From positions 4,042,713-4,106,712 of the forward strand of contig OX621240.1 in assembly GCA_951640165.1 (NCBI GenBank): a stretch of 64,000 bases of DNA. Reading direction: 5' to 3'. The position numbers and the translations under genes were made by a program. Shown here piece by piece: positions 1 through 49,994 of this stretch (position 1 is the first letter of the stretch; every line of letters starts with the position of its first letter). This DNA comes from Pseudoips prasinana. Taxonomy: Eukaryota > Arthropoda > Insecta > Lepidoptera > Nolidae. The notes beneath the pieces are model-generated. The model was given only the letters and a program-made list of their open reading frames with translations, ran no database searches and was not told the origin of the DNA.

Positions 1-2944
1 ATTCACACTATTCGTAGGTAATTTAAATGTTGTGTTATGTCGTGTGGAGTTGTAAGGCTATATAACTTTATATTTCTTGTTTTCAAAGCTCTTTGACTAT
101 ATTGTGTAAGATGGCACCAAAAATATTGTTACGTGTTTTTTTTTTATTAACAAAGTTATTTTGTGTAGTTCTGTTATATATATTTTATAGTACCATTCAA
201 ATATCTTATATGCATTAATTTTCTAAGACGGAAACATTTTTCAAATACATTCGTTAAATGTAGGTGAAATGTATTATGTAAAGTCGAGCTTTCCATTAGA
301 TGAACAGAGGCTGGAATATGATAGCTCCTATAACTCAATAGGTCCAATAGAGGAACAGTCGTCACTATTTTTCTGTGAGTGCAATGCGCTCTTTTCGTGG
401 TGCTATATTTTCTTTTTCTGTGCCAATTATCTCTGTATTAATTAATCTATGGTGTTATGTGTATTTCCACCACAAAGGTGCGGCAGAATTGCCTAAGAAG
501 TAGCCCCGGAAAGGGATTTGATACAATTATTAGGAGATGATAAGAATATAGCTTTAGGTCTTGTACATCTGATGACAACTCGACTGTACACAGTAATGTT
601 AAAGGTTGTAAAAAGAAATATTATACTTTCTTATTCTAATGTTGCATATACCTATTTCTCTCGTGTGTTTTTCTGACAACTTTGTTTCATAGGTATTTTC
701 TTTTCTCAACAACTGATGTATATTTTTTTTATTTTCCTCTTCCATCGTACCTGGCAATCGCACCAACAACAACAGGGACCGTCACCACAATTGATTATAG
801 TAAGTCAAGAAAAAATAATAAAACCGTAACAAAATATAAGATTTTAATTAAGCTAATTGCCTGCTGTCATGCGTTAATTAAATAAATTGCAGTTAAGGGG
901 TGTGGTATATTATCCTCTTTGTAAAATAATACGATGAAAAGGAAGTGGGTTTTGATTTTGAGTGATAATCTACCACAGATTTTTGCAGATGTGTGTGTGT
1001 GTGCGTGCGGGTGTGGTGACATTGGATATTGACATAAGCGTAATCGTTATAATAATTAAGAGTCAAGAAAAGTCACAGAAAGTCTTTAGTTAGAAACACT
1101 TTATTGGCTTGTGAAATTTGTCGTTGTTATTCTGATGTAATTTGGACCGACCGCAAATGAAAGATATTACGCGGTTTCTTCGTTGTTTGCGATTTTGATA
1201 ATTGCGATTGATAAAATCTTAATTGATTGATTTAATTCCTTGGGGAGGCTTTTGTCTAGCAGTAGATGTAAGTTGACTGTCATGTTGATTATATTTAGGT
1301 GTAACATAAATAGTGTATGTATATTTTAATAGAGTTTAATTTTCTCAATTTAAACTAAAACTAGTTCGCAAAATACGTAAAATATTGTTTTCGGCTCCCC
1401 ATACAAAATATACATGTATGGAATGTTAGTAGATTTGTTTTGGGTATTTTACATTTTTATGTTTATAACATCCACTATTTATGATACACATTGTATATTT
1501 GACAGAGACATAACATGTTGATATGACAGGGATATTTAAATTTTAAATGTAATATTTTTACTGGAATATTTGATTACGCTTATGTTTTGGGTTCTAAAGT
1601 TTTGGATGGCATGGTCGCATGATATCGATGAGAATATTCTATTATATCCTTATATAAATTATATGACATATTATTATTATAATTCCACAGATATTATTTA
1701 ATTTCTTATTTTCGAGTTATTTATAATTATAAAATTAATATATAAAAATATATATAAAAAAAAATGAGAGATGTTCCTGCGGCGCTGTTTTTTTATAATA
1801 ATAAAGGCGGCCTAGGGATTTATTATTGTATTTATTATTTTAAGTAATGCATCAATAATTAAATTGTGTAGCTGTGCAGTCAAAAAAAGTTGACTACTAT
1901 TATTTAAACTTTTTAATATATGAAATGGTATTATATTAAATTTAACATTATAACATTTTCGTATTTATGCAAAGTGTAACATAAATAATGTAGTAAATTA
2001 GAGGATTTCGATCTAATCATGAGACTAAACAAACTATTTGTTAAATTTGAAAAAATATAGGAATACATATTATGTCAGCTGGTCAAGATTTTTGTGCGCG
2101 TAGTTATTTATTATGGTGTACTTTTTTAAGTTGATATTGTGCACGTTGTTCCACCTCATTATGTTTGTTACACTACTTATGTTTCACCTTGTAAATTATA
2201 TCTTAGCTAAAATAATACGCAACAGAAATAAACTACTAACATCCACCAAGCTAATACTTGGCTTATTTTGTTTGTGTGTGTGTATTGTCCATTCGCATTT
2301 TGTATTCGTTTGTGGTCTTGCGCATATATCATAAGTACTAGAATACTGACAATGGTCGATTTTGATTCAGTGGCTCGTAAATATACCTGTTTATTACATA
2401 TAAATATTGTGAAATTACAATCTTGAGCTATTCACAAATGGTCACTTTGTCCGTAGGCGTTTGTACGGTAAGCAAAACAAGTCGATTTATAGAGAGTAGA
2501 AACTTTTATTTCATAGTATTTTTAGGCATACAAATGGGGTGTCGTAATGTATTATAATTTTAAAATTAAGACAGTCATGTATTCATTATTTTCACGGGAT
2601 TACTAGTTTCATAAATTTTATAATTTGGCTTTTTACTATTATTTTGCTAAACCAAATTTTGCCGATTCCAAAGATTGCGTTTGATTTGGGTGCTGAGTTT
2701 GTTTTAATATCATATTATTTATTAAATACTGAATCTATAAATGTGATAGACTATTATTAGTAACCGGTACAGATGTTAAAGGCATGTGTGAGCGCGGTAC
2801 GCACTCACTCTCGTATGGGAACGAAAGGTTTGATGGGAAAGAAGATGAGGTTAGTCCTACTTCTATTGTAACCCTAACCTCACCTTATGGTGGATTTAAA
2901 GCAGTGACTTAGGGCGCCTAAAGCCTGAAAACACTGTATCGGGG

Positions 2945-3090
2945 CCTATTAACTGTGGCGCAGTGGTTAAAGTAGCCACTTCGGCGAACACCTGTTTCGG
3001 TTTCGATCCCTTCACAGACTAAGTATTTGTGTAGTCTTCCTGTTGTTTATTTTAAGTCCCAAACTAAGCGAAAGAGATAACAGTTTCGTC
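2945..3090 (+). repeat. tRNA-derived SINE fragment (family C)
   Basis: The segment starts with a tRNA-like head: an A-box-like TGGCGCAGTGG and a B-box-like GGTTTCGATCC about 45 bases later. This is followed by a non-tRNA body with a run ending in cccaaactaagcg. Related heads occur near 4560, 8700, 22935, 46995, 59750 and 63376. It is a degenerate retroposon and not a functional tRNA gene. Confidence 0.55.
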
Positions 3091-4228
3091 TCTATGAAGC
3101 TACAGTCAGCGACTCGTACACTCTATGGGTCTTTGTTATGTGATGATAAGTTAGAAAATGTATCCACCGATAAAGCGTTCACGGTACTTTTGTTGCTAAT
3201 TGTTGAATAGCTTACATATAAAGATTTTACAATAAAAAGGTATATTTGTCAGTTATTGTATCTTAATCGTATCTGTATGTGTTTCCGCTACTGTACTCAT
3301 CAACTAACCCGCTCATTAACGTTTCATTTCACGCTGCTACGTAGACAAACGGACCTACATTTGAGGTAATGGAACGCTAAAACCATTAAAATGTCACACT
3401 TCATTTTTACAATATGAAAACTATTGGTGCAGTTGACTTCACGTTTGTGTTCACACTTTGACTTTATTAGTATCTTTATTACAAATGCAGTATGAGTGTA
3501 CGCATAAAACTAAATATGTAATAAGATTTTTAATAGATTGAGGTTAACGTACAATTCCCTCGAACCCTGGGACATGCCTGAGCCTCACCGGTCAGTGTCA
3601 TTTCATTGTGTGCCATTGTAGATCCTGGCGTACAGGAGTTGCAGTAGTGTGTAAGAGGGAAGGACTAGTCCCGATAACGTACAATTCACTTTATTTCGAA
3701 AACGAAACGTCGGAACAAATTCGAGTTCTTGATGGGAAGGAAGCATTATGATTGGCAATATTTATCACGTCATCACGACACTAACCAATCATAGCGCTAG
3801 ATGGCTGTCGAGAGCTCGAACACGTTAATACGTTTTGTTTTCTTGCGACTTCATACAAAAGTTTTCGTATTCATACGCGTTTCGTTGACTGCACTGTGGT
3901 TTAAGATTGTTTATTGTAAATTAGCCATTTAAACTAAATTTACACAGATTGTCTGATTTTTCTGTACATCATATGTCATTGTTTGGTCAATATTCCAAAA
4001 GTGACGACCAAAACTAGACAAACACTTCTTACCTACCTACGTGTTTAAACATAGGTGTGGATTCTGTTTTAGATAAAAAAAACTTTGTTCAGCTAATTTG
4101 CTCTAAGCAAATAACTGAAGGAAAATGTAGTTGAAGATATAACTTACCGACTTGTTACTAGACTGTTTTATAAGGGACAAAATAGTCGCTAATACAGATC
4201 TAATGCAGCTAGTATTTTTGGATTGCCA

Positions 4229-4490
4229 ATTGGCGTGGTTGGTAGAGGCTTGTCTTTCACGCCGCAGGTCGTGGGTTCGATTCCCACCCAGGACAGATAT
4301 TTTGTGTGCATGAACATGTCTGACTGTCCTGTGTCTGGGTGTAATTATCTTAATACATAAGTATGTATTTATAAAAGAATTGTAGTATATTATTATGTAG
4401 TATATCAGTTATCTAGTTTCCATAGTACCAAGCTCTGCTTAGTTTGGTATCAGATGGCAGTGTGTCAGTTTTCCGGAGATATTTATCCAG
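4229..4490 (+). repeat. tRNA-derived SINE (family B)
   Basis: The head has a tRNA-like A box (GGCGTGGTTGGTAGAGG) and B box (GGGTTCGATTCCCACCC). A body follows containing GTGTGCATGAACATGTCTG and CTGGGTGTAATTATC. The end is a conserved stretch resembling 'agtttggtatcagatggc'. Other copies lie near 9730-10565 (minus), 11140, 48520 and 63890. Confidence 0.7.
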
Positions 4491-4555
4491 CATATTATTG
4501 GAGTATTTATTAAGGGACAGAAGAATCGCTAAAGCGTCATGCTGTCCGTATTGTT

Positions 4556-4710
4556 GGGATTAAGGTAGTCGAGTCTGCCCACGTGTACAGGGTTCGAACC
4601 GCGCACAGGCCAAGAATTTGTGTAACCCATTCATAGTTGTTCTAAGTCTGGGTGTGTCGTGTGATCTTGAATTGCATCTTTGTAAGTCCCTCGCCATTTA
4701 TGGATTTATT
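4556..4710 (+). repeat. tRNA-derived SINE fragment (family C)
   Basis: It contains a B-box-like GGGTTCGAACCGCGCAC followed by 'aatttgtgtaacccattcat' and 'gtctgggtgtgtcgtgtgat'. This body also follows the heads near 8700 and 46995. It is diverged, and its borders are approximate. Confidence 0.5.
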
Positions 4711-5044
4711 TATTATCGGGTGTCGCTAACATAATAACTTAGATAACCATTTCAAATCTTCATCATTATTTGTCCTAACATCATCATTCAGCTTAGAATT
4801 AGGTACTCATCAAATGCTTGGATTCATACTAAAAATTCTTAGCTGTATTTTCTATTCAAAAGGGCAGTAAGTCAGTTGAACTCAATTACAGGAAAATAGC
4901 TTTTAATATCTTGTAAGCTAAGTCCATTTTTGTGACTTTATTGTTTATGTGATTTATTGCAAATTTGGATAGGAGGGCAGTGTCATTTGCATGAGGTTCT
5001 CTATTATGAAATGGAGGTGTTTAATAAAGTGTTTTCTGTTATAG

Positions 5045-42853
<37,809 letters not shown>

Positions 42854-43060
42854 CCCCCCCCCCACTCCGCACGCTGCCGACGTCACTACACTCTACAGTA
42901 CACAACACGCGCTTCCCCTACCAATAGACATGTCAACACGCCACTATTTGCCTCGCATTTATCATTTAGTAAATGAATGAGATAGCGATATAAATCGGCG
43001 TCTTGATGTTTCTATTCTTAGTTGAAACGTATAATAGTTTTAATAAAATAAGTATGGAGT
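42854..43060 (+). terminator. zip: myosin 3' UTR with candidate poly(A) signal
   Basis: AT-rich sequence follows the stop codon. A canonical AATAAA lies at 43042-43047, 190 bases downstream. Longer 3' UTRs are possible. Confidence 0.5.
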
Positions 43061-43255
43061 TATGTTAGCGGTATTTTTTAATTTTAAATCTGCTAACATA
43101 ATAGGTGGACTTATTTTGTTAGAGGTTACGTACATAAAAGTGTGAGAAGGAAAGAATTGTATTTAATTCTCACACTTTCTTGTAGATATGTATTTGATTT
43201 GTGTCTGCACAATATAGTATTGAAAGTTTAACTTAAAATTGTGTTACTAGCTGTA

Positions 43256-43335
43256 TGACGTCACACACCAATTTTTTAGCCGTTAATAGCTGTAGGCTGG
43301 CTCCAATAGTGACGTCACGTCATTAAATGACGTCA
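43256..43335. promoter_or_regulatory. cluster of three CRE-type TGACGTCA sites
   Basis: Exact palindromic octamers TGACGTCA occur at 43256-43263, 43310-43317 and 43328-43335, with further ACGTCA words between. This octamer is the binding site of CREB/ATF bZIP factors. The cluster lies 400 bases past the myosin stop, so it is either in a long 3' UTR or intergenic. Confidence 0.45.
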
Positions 43336-45309
43336 ACCTACGTCCACATAGCTACATGTAAGTTACGAGAACTGTAGATATGTCAAAACGTTCTAAATGG
43401 ATGCATTTCTGTTATTGTATGACGGCAATGTGTTGTTTAAATACTTTTGAGATTAGGATACCTAGTTTTAACAAAAAAATTTGTGTATTTTTTCAAACAT
43501 TTTGTACTTAAAACACAACAACTGAACTTACATGTAGCTTTGAGATACAATCGTGGTAGTTGAGCCTTTTGAGTTACCGCATAGAAGGGCCCTCCGAAGG
43601 CACGATTGTCGTGGACTGATATTATTATAGATCGTGTTAACGTTTGGAAAAGCTGAAACGCATAGCTTTTGTATCTAATATACATCTTCTGTCATTGTAT
43701 TATATAATATAATATGTGAAAAATTACATTATGAAATATTTTGAGTACATTTTTTCAGTTTTAGACGTATGAACATGTACACTGATCGGAGTACTGAAAT
43801 TAATAATGAATTGTGTTATAATTTAATTTGGCGTTATGAACGAATAGCTTTTGGTATCAGAATATAGGTTCATACGCCGCGAACGTACAACGCGGGTGCT
43901 CAATTTACACTAAAAATAAAATTGCATTTAAACAGTCGAATCTCTGAAAACAATAGAAATCGGTGATGAACCCCTCCCAGTATTAAACTATACATTCCTA
44001 ACAATCGAGATTTTCACTTTGGCCAGACAAAGTCGGACGAAGATTGTTAAATTACTCATTGGGTGATATTTGTAATCAAATTTTTAAAGGTATTATTAAA
44101 ATGTGGCAAATTTTTAACTTGTAACTGTTTAATTATTGCATTTAAAACGCGACTGAGTAAAGAGACTGTTGTTGCGACCATTGCCCCCTCCCCCTCCCCC
44201 CATATTTCCGCTACGTCATACTGATTATCTCTGTCAACTTATGGAGCACGTTCAATTAGCACTGGGCAGTAATTATGAGTACTACCTTTATAAATATTTT
44301 TTTAACGACATTGACTTGAGCTTGCCCAGCCCGGTGGTCGAACGTGCTCGCTTCACTTCCATGTTTTCATGTAAATATAATCAGTGTATGTCACTGAGCG
44401 CTTAGTTGCCATACAAATTTTAATGATAGTTGATAAGTAACATGTGAGCTTTCTATGTGTCGGTGTGACGGCGCATCCACGTTCACTCAAACTGCTCACT
44501 AAGCTCGGGCACAAAGTGTTAACTATACAAGATTTAGTACAATTTTGTGCATTCTTGGTACAAGTTCCAAGATTATGAATGAGAATTTTATACTGTGTTT
44601 GTTTCGTTGCTTGCTAGATTGACAGGCGCCGTCACATCTACCGAACTAGCATAGCGATGGAGACTTATATTTCTACAGCCAATCCCCAAGCTCGCGTCAT
44701 AGTTTTCTATGATCTGATTGGTGGAACGCTGTAGAGACGGATGAGTCTCTACCGGGTTAGCTCCGCTAATAGTTTAACAAGTAAGATGTCCCTTACCATC
44801 CGCATAAGGTCTTGAGTGTAAATACATCCTGCCGGGTGTCTGTAATAGCGGTGTTCGCGGTACGGCTTGCTCTATACACTTAGGTGACTCTCATAGTAAT
44901 AAATGGTGGCCTTAAGTTTTCATTATTATCGACTTAATACGTAAAATGGATTCGTTCCCGTCTCTTGTAACAGAGGCCTATCTTTGTATCTTGCGAGCAT
45001 TTTTTTTTATAATTTTTATCACCAGTCTTAGTGACCACTTTTTTTTTATTGATTATTATAGTTTTTCTGAATAATAATATAAAATTTAAATGTAAGTAAA
45101 CATTAAAGCATAAACTTATTTTACATAAATATTATATTTAATTATTAACAATATTGATAATTGTAAAATTGGCCATAGGTTGTAACAAGTTATCAGTTGG
45201 CATGCCAATTAAACAATTTTTCATGATTTTTAAATTATTTGTTTTATTTGTATTCCCTTTAGAACTATTTCTATTCACAGATTATGTATAGATTATGGGT
45301 ACCACTTGG

Positions 45310-45560
45310 ACTATCTCGTTGGTCTAGCGGTGGCTTATGGTGCTGGGTTCAATTCCACAGTCGGGCAAAAAAGTTTTCTTGATATTTTGCTAGCAAGAAA
45401 AACTTCCTGTAACAGTCCGTAGTTGGAAATTGGCGGTGTCCTACGGACGTGACTCGGGGAGCACGTGAAGCTGTAGGTGCTGCGCCCGATGTTACCGGTC
45501 GTGTCGGATAGCTGTCGCATCGGATTATGAGACTGGACAGACCAATAAATCAGCAAAAGC
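45310..45560 (+). repeat. tRNA-derived SINE (family D)
   Basis: The A-box-like TTGGTCTAGCGGTGGC and B box GGGTTCAATTCCACAG are followed by a body with 'ctcggggagcacgtgaagct' and 'tcgcatcggattatgagac'. It matches the copy at 28773. Confidence 0.65.
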
Positions 45561-45964
45561 TGAGCGCTTAATCGACACAGGACCTCTTACACAAACCACT
45601 GGTCTTCTCCACCGATCATCACTATTACAAATATTTTTTTTTTAAATACTGGAACCAAAAACAGATAATATACAATATTGTGTGTACGTTAGCAGCTACA
45701 TTAGTTAGGAAAAACTGTGTCGTAGCTGTTAGCGCCCACCTCCGAGGTAGACAACAATGTTCCATAGTTAGGGTAATAATTGAACATTTAGAAAAAAGTA
45801 AAAGGAAAATCTTGTGAACTATCAGAACATTTTGAGTGTGTGTATGTGCGTGTGAGTGTGTGTGTTTTGGATGAGGGAAGTGTTTATAGAGTTTACAAGT
45901 TTGTAAAAAGAGAATATGTTAATTTCAGTAATAGGAGATTTAGAAGGAATTGAATGGGTGTATT

Positions 45965-46545
45965 GGATGTTAAGAATCTACGAGACTCTCAAACTCTTCA
46001 TAACTTAGATTGTTCAGCCATTCGTGTACACGTTTTTTGCAATTCCGTAGGGTCATAGGATATATATCTAATGTCTTGTTTATTTTATTATAAAGGTTAG
46101 GGGTCATGAAGTGGTATTGCCGACTCAGTTTCACAAACCCTATCCCATTTGCGCTTCTTCACTATAAAATCAGGATCATATACAAGTTCTGAGTGTTTTC
46201 GTAATATGGTATTGTGAATATAGATTTGTCTCTTGGAACCCTGCATAGTTCGTACAACTTACGTGTGGGAAAGCGGATAGGCTTGTGCAACATCACCTTT
46301 AGAATTGCTCTCTGTGCTCTCTTTAGACGCAGCATTAAACATTTCCCAGCACAGCCCCATGCGGTTATACAGTAACTGAGTAGCGAGTGTGTCAAGGCAT
46401 AGTAGACCAGTTTTAGTGTGGGGAAATCTGCGGACGATCTTAGATTTATGAAAACAAAGATTAATTTCCTAACACGCGGGATCAGCAAGTCAATGTGATC
46501 GTGCCATGACATAGGGTTGTCTATAGTTACCCCAGATATTTCATA
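45965..46545 (-). pseudogene. LINE ORF2 C-terminal remnant
   Basis: In reverse it encodes SWHDHIDLLIPRVRKLIFVF, then LLSYCITAWGCAGK, then KPIRFPTRKLYELCRVPRDK. After a frameshift comes a segment ending NLSYEEFESLVDS and a stop. This is the post-RT thumb and C-terminus of a non-LTR retrotransposon. A TG-rich tail lies just beyond it. Confidence 0.7.
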
Positions 46546-46994
46546 CTGTTTGTACGTGCTATGAAACTTACATGTCGAGTTAGATATAGAACTACATGTA
46601 TGGGCAGTTATGGCAAAAGGCGAAACTACTCCAGAATAGTGAAGCGGTTGTTATAAAGAAACGCATCAATTTCAACCGGAAAGACTGATACCGCCTTTCA
46701 ACATCTTGGAATTCTAGATAATCGAATCAGGCGTTATTTTGACGAAATCCATTACCTACATTCAAAATACAAAATTAATATGTACTCGCATTCGGGCACT
46801 CTGCGAGTTAGCCTCTCCTGAGAATGGTCCGTGGAGGATTGCAACACGTGTTGGGTATCGAACCGGCGCATTTTTATATTTTCCTTGCATGTACATATTA
46901 TTTGCGGGCGGGAGCGCGGTGCATATTGCGTCCCGGCTTGATTAAATTGACAATTAGCGGAATAAATACTAGGTACATATTAAATTTTGATCGA

Positions 46995-47115
46995 TAATGA
47001 CTGCACGCTTGGCCCAGTGGTTAAAGTTAGATAATTATCAGATTCTGACTCCCACACTGGATAACAATTTGTGTGACCCATAAATTGTTGTTTTGAGTCT
47101 ACGAGTTCTTTTTGT
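46995..47115 (+). repeat. tRNA-derived SINE fragment (family C)
   Basis: The head-like 'cttggcccagtggttaaagt' is followed by 'acaatttgtgtgacccataa' and 'gttttgagtctacgagttc'. These match the family C body. Confidence 0.5.
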
Positions 47116-47600
47116 CCGTCAATTGCATGTTTATAAAGTCCGTAGTCATTAAAAATAAATCTGAATTCAATAGATAGCTGCAAATCAAGGTTCTATCCCG
47201 AATCAGGATTTTATCCTCTTGAATCTAATTAGAACAGTAATGTCGCATTTTCCCTTAAAAATCTATCCAGCTAATGATGTAAAAATTTTATTTGAAATAA
47301 TAGATAAAATTTCAATATCTAAAAATAGTATTCTTGGAAAGATTTTTAACCCGAAATTAAAGGGTTTGGGTATTCACTGTACTTAATAGCAACACTGATC
47401 AAATGTCTTAAAATTGACATTGACAATGACATTGAGATTTAAGGTAAGCTGAGAATCGCATCCTACAGCATACTGCATAGACTACTATATTATACAGTGT
47501 TATTATCTTATTTTATTGAAAAATCCCGTATATACATAGCAGCACTTTCATTCAGAGTTTATAGCCATTTCTTCATTCTCAGTTAACAGACAAAAATAAC

Positions 47601-48419
47601 ATGGAAGACATCGATGAATATTTCGACGTTGCGTTAGCGCTCGTTAAATCAGCAGGAATCCTTATAAGTGATCATATAAACGGCTGCAAAGTCTTCGAAA
47701 AGAAGTCTTGTGATATCGACCTTGTCACAGAAATAGATAAAAAGGTTGAAGAGACTTTAATATGCGGGCTGTCGAAGACGTTTCCTGAGCACAAGTTTAT
47801 AGGAGAAGAATCGGTGGCTGGTGGTGCTAAATGCGAATTAACTGACGCCCCTACATGGATTATTGATCCCGTAGATGGCACAATGAATTTTGTGCACGGT
47901 TTTCCTCATTCCTGCATATCGCTGGGCCTCGCGATCAATAAAGAATGTGTCGCCGGTATAATCTACAATCCGAACTTGGAACAACTTTTTACTGCTAAGA
48001 AAGGCCAAGGAGCCTTTCTTAACGGCCGCCAGATACATGTCTCAGATGTTAAGGAGCTCCGCAATGCTTTGGTAGCTTTTGAAGTTGGAACGAGTCGGGA
48101 TGAAGATAAGTGTAAGGTTGTATTGGAGAACTTCAAGCATGTTGTCAGCAAAGGTCATGGTATGAGGGCGTTAGGGTCTGCGGCGTTAAACATGGCTATG
48201 GTAGCTATGGGTGGGGCTGATGCCAATTTTGAATTTGGAATTCATGCTTGGGATATTGCTGCCGGAGACATAATTGTTCGGGAAGCTGGGGGAGTCTGCT
48301 TAGATCCCGCAGGAGGACCCTTAGACTTGTTGTCTCGCAGAGTCCTCTGTGCTAGCACACCGGAGCTAGCTCAAGAGCTATCAAAGTCCTTGGTACAATA
48401 TTATCCTGAAAGAGATTAA
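47601..48419 (+). CDS. inositol monophosphatase, single exon
   Basis: A 272-residue cytosolic enzyme of the Mg-dependent inositol monophosphatase family, which hydrolyses inositol phosphates to recycle free inositol for phosphoinositide signalling. All metal-site motifs are visible: DLVTEID (residues 40-46), GEES (68-71), the signature WIIDPVDGTMNF (86-97) with Asp89 and Asp92, and HAWDIAAGD (215-223) with Asp218. The length is normal for the family. The ATG at 47601 is the first in frame and gives the expected N-terminus. No intron interrupts the CDS. A possible 3' splice site (TTCTCAG) lies about 20 bases before the start, so the 5' UTR may be spliced. No clear AATAAA occurs near the stop. 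It could be a retrocopy that remains intact. Confidence 0.95.
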   Translation: MEDIDEYFDVALALVKSAGILISDHINGCKVFEKKSCDIDLVTEIDKKVEETLICGLSKTFPEHKFIGEESVAGGAKCELTDAPTWIIDPVDGTMNFVHGFPHSCISLGLAINKECVAGIIYNPNLEQLFTAKKGQGAFLNGRQIHVSDVKELRNALVAFEVGTSRDEDKCKVVLENFKHVVSKGHGMRALGSAALNMAMVAMGGADANFEFGIHAWDIAAGDIIVREAGGVCLDPAGGPLDLLSRRVLCASTPELAQELSKSLVQYYPERD

Positions 48420-48519
48420 AATCTTGATATTTGTTTTAGGTATAATATGTTTAATTCGTAAGCCAAATATGTTACTCTTGTACTTACCTGTATCAATGTT
48501 TAATTATCAATATGATGAT

Positions 48520-48650
48520 GTGCCTGTTGGTTTAGTGATAAGTTACCCTGACTGCTAAGCCAGAGGTCATAGGTTTAATCCCCACCCAAGTTAAATCTTA
48601 TTGTCTTGTTGTGTGATCATTAGTTCTGTGTCTGGGTGTAATCTATACAT
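48520..48650 (+). repeat. tRNA-derived SINE (family B), 5' half
   Basis: The A-box-like GTTGGTTTAGTGATAAG and B box AGGTTTAATCCCCACCC are followed by CTGGGTGTAATCTA. The 3' half resumes at 48960 after an inserted repeat. Confidence 0.65.
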
Positions 48651-48656
48651 ATAATA

Positions 48657-48955
48657 AAATCGTAGGAAAGTCAAAACTGTACATTGAATATTTTTTAAAA
48701 AGGATACTTGGGGCATGATCTACAATCAATATAGAAGCTAAACATATAGAAATTTTGTCTGTGGGTCTGTTTGTATGTATGTCCGGGCTAAACTCAAAAA
48801 AGACTGCATGGATATACTTAAAATTTTGCATGAATATTACTAAGAGGTCGGGTCAACATATAGGCTACATATTATTACACTATCACTTATGGGGGAGGAA
48901 CTGCGATAATTTATAAAGTTTAATGTGGGTAAAACTGCGGGACACAGCTAGTTTA
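48657..48955 (-). repeat. LINE-like repeat inserted in a SINE
   Basis: In reverse it matches 23583-23905 along its length, ending with the GCGGTTTTACCC-type end at 48940-48950. It sits between the two halves of a family B SINE and so is the younger insertion. Confidence 0.65.
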
Positions 48956-49075
48956 TCTATAATATGTATGTATTTAGAAATATCTAAATATGTTTATCAG
49001 TTGTCTGGTTGTCATCAGGCTTTGCCTAGTTTAGGATCAGATGGCAGTGTGTTAGTTGGTCCTAAATATTTATAT
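48956..49075 (+). repeat. SINE family B, 3' half
   Basis: It contains 'atgtatgtatttagaaatat' and 'ttaggatcagatggcagtgt', the usual family B 3' part. It continues the element that starts at 48520. Confidence 0.6.
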
Positions 49076-49542
49076 CTATATGTTGATGTTTAAATTAATT
49101 CTAAAGAAAGATGTCGCCAATTCAATGTTTTTAAAGTGTATACAGGTTATACAATATCTCCCATGCTTTTGACTTGATTTTGATAATGATTTAAATTTCT
49201 TTGATATTTTATTGATCACTCTGAAAGCATTCAGAATGTTGCTATATAAGTTGTTGCAGTAATTATTTTCATAAGTAATTTGAGGAAATATCTTAATCCT
49301 AGGAGCAGAAAACTAGTAGTAAGAAATGGTTCTTTGGTTTTGGTTAAAAATCTTGTAAGTAAGCTGTATTCTATATTACCTATGGGATAGGTATATATTT
49401 ATTTTATTATTTTTATTTAATTTAGTTAAGTGTTACTTATAGATAGTTGTAATCAATAAAATGGATAATGAAGGAAGTAACTATATATTTAGAGTTGTTA
49501 TTAATTTAACTTATTATTTAATGTACAGAATCTCACCATATT

Positions 49543-49775
49543 GACGGTCACCATAGCCTAGTTGGTAGCCTACGAAGCTGGTGGTCCTGGGTTCGAATCC
49601 CGGTAAGTGCAAATATTTGAGTGATGCGCATGAATATTTGTTTCTGAGTCATGGATGTTTTATATGTATTTAAATATTTATCTATCGATATGAGTATGTA
49701 TATTGTCGCCTGGTACCCATAGTACAAGCTTTGCTTAGTTTGGGGCTAGGATGATCTGTGTGACATTGACAATTG
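49543..49775 (+). repeat. SINE family A
   Basis: The head TTGACGGTCACCATAGCC lacks about a dozen bases of the usual head. The B box GGGTTCGAATCCCGG and the full family A body follow, to 'gatgatctgtgtgacattg'. Confidence 0.8.
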
Positions 49776-49994
49776 TTTCTTTGCTATATAATTTTTCTGT
49801 AAATGAGTTCAGTTACATGTATGTAAAGGCTGGCCTGTGAGAGAATGCGGTCTTAAAGTATTTGACAATACCAAATATAGTAACTTTTATACTGCAGTAA
49901 TAATGCAGTTCTAATAATATGTAAGTTTAAGACCAAATAATAAATAAGCAACGATACTTGAAATAGCTAATAAATATATTTTTCTTGTGGTTAT

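Larger units (their letters stand above)
1..5044. other. upstream intron/flank of the myosin gene, repeats only
   Basis: No coding exon could be supported here. The sequence is AT-rich and contains SINE-like pieces near 2945, 4229 and 4560 (listed separately) and a short GT-rich run near 990. Because the first recognisable myosin exon (5045) starts in mid-motor, this stretch is most simply the preceding intron. A possible 24-base micro-exon at 776-799 is reported as a finding only. Confidence 0.6.
43400..47600. other. intergenic region, repeats only
   Basis: Between the myosin and inositol monophosphatase genes I see only repeats: a family D SINE at 45310, a LINE remnant at 45965-46545 and a family C SINE at 46995. 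The rest is AT-rich sequence without a supported gene. Confidence 0.6.

Noticed and set aside
47672..48151. Minus-strand ORFs inside the inositol monophosphatase gene
   Set aside because: Antisense shadows of a gene whose plus frame carries all catalytic motifs.
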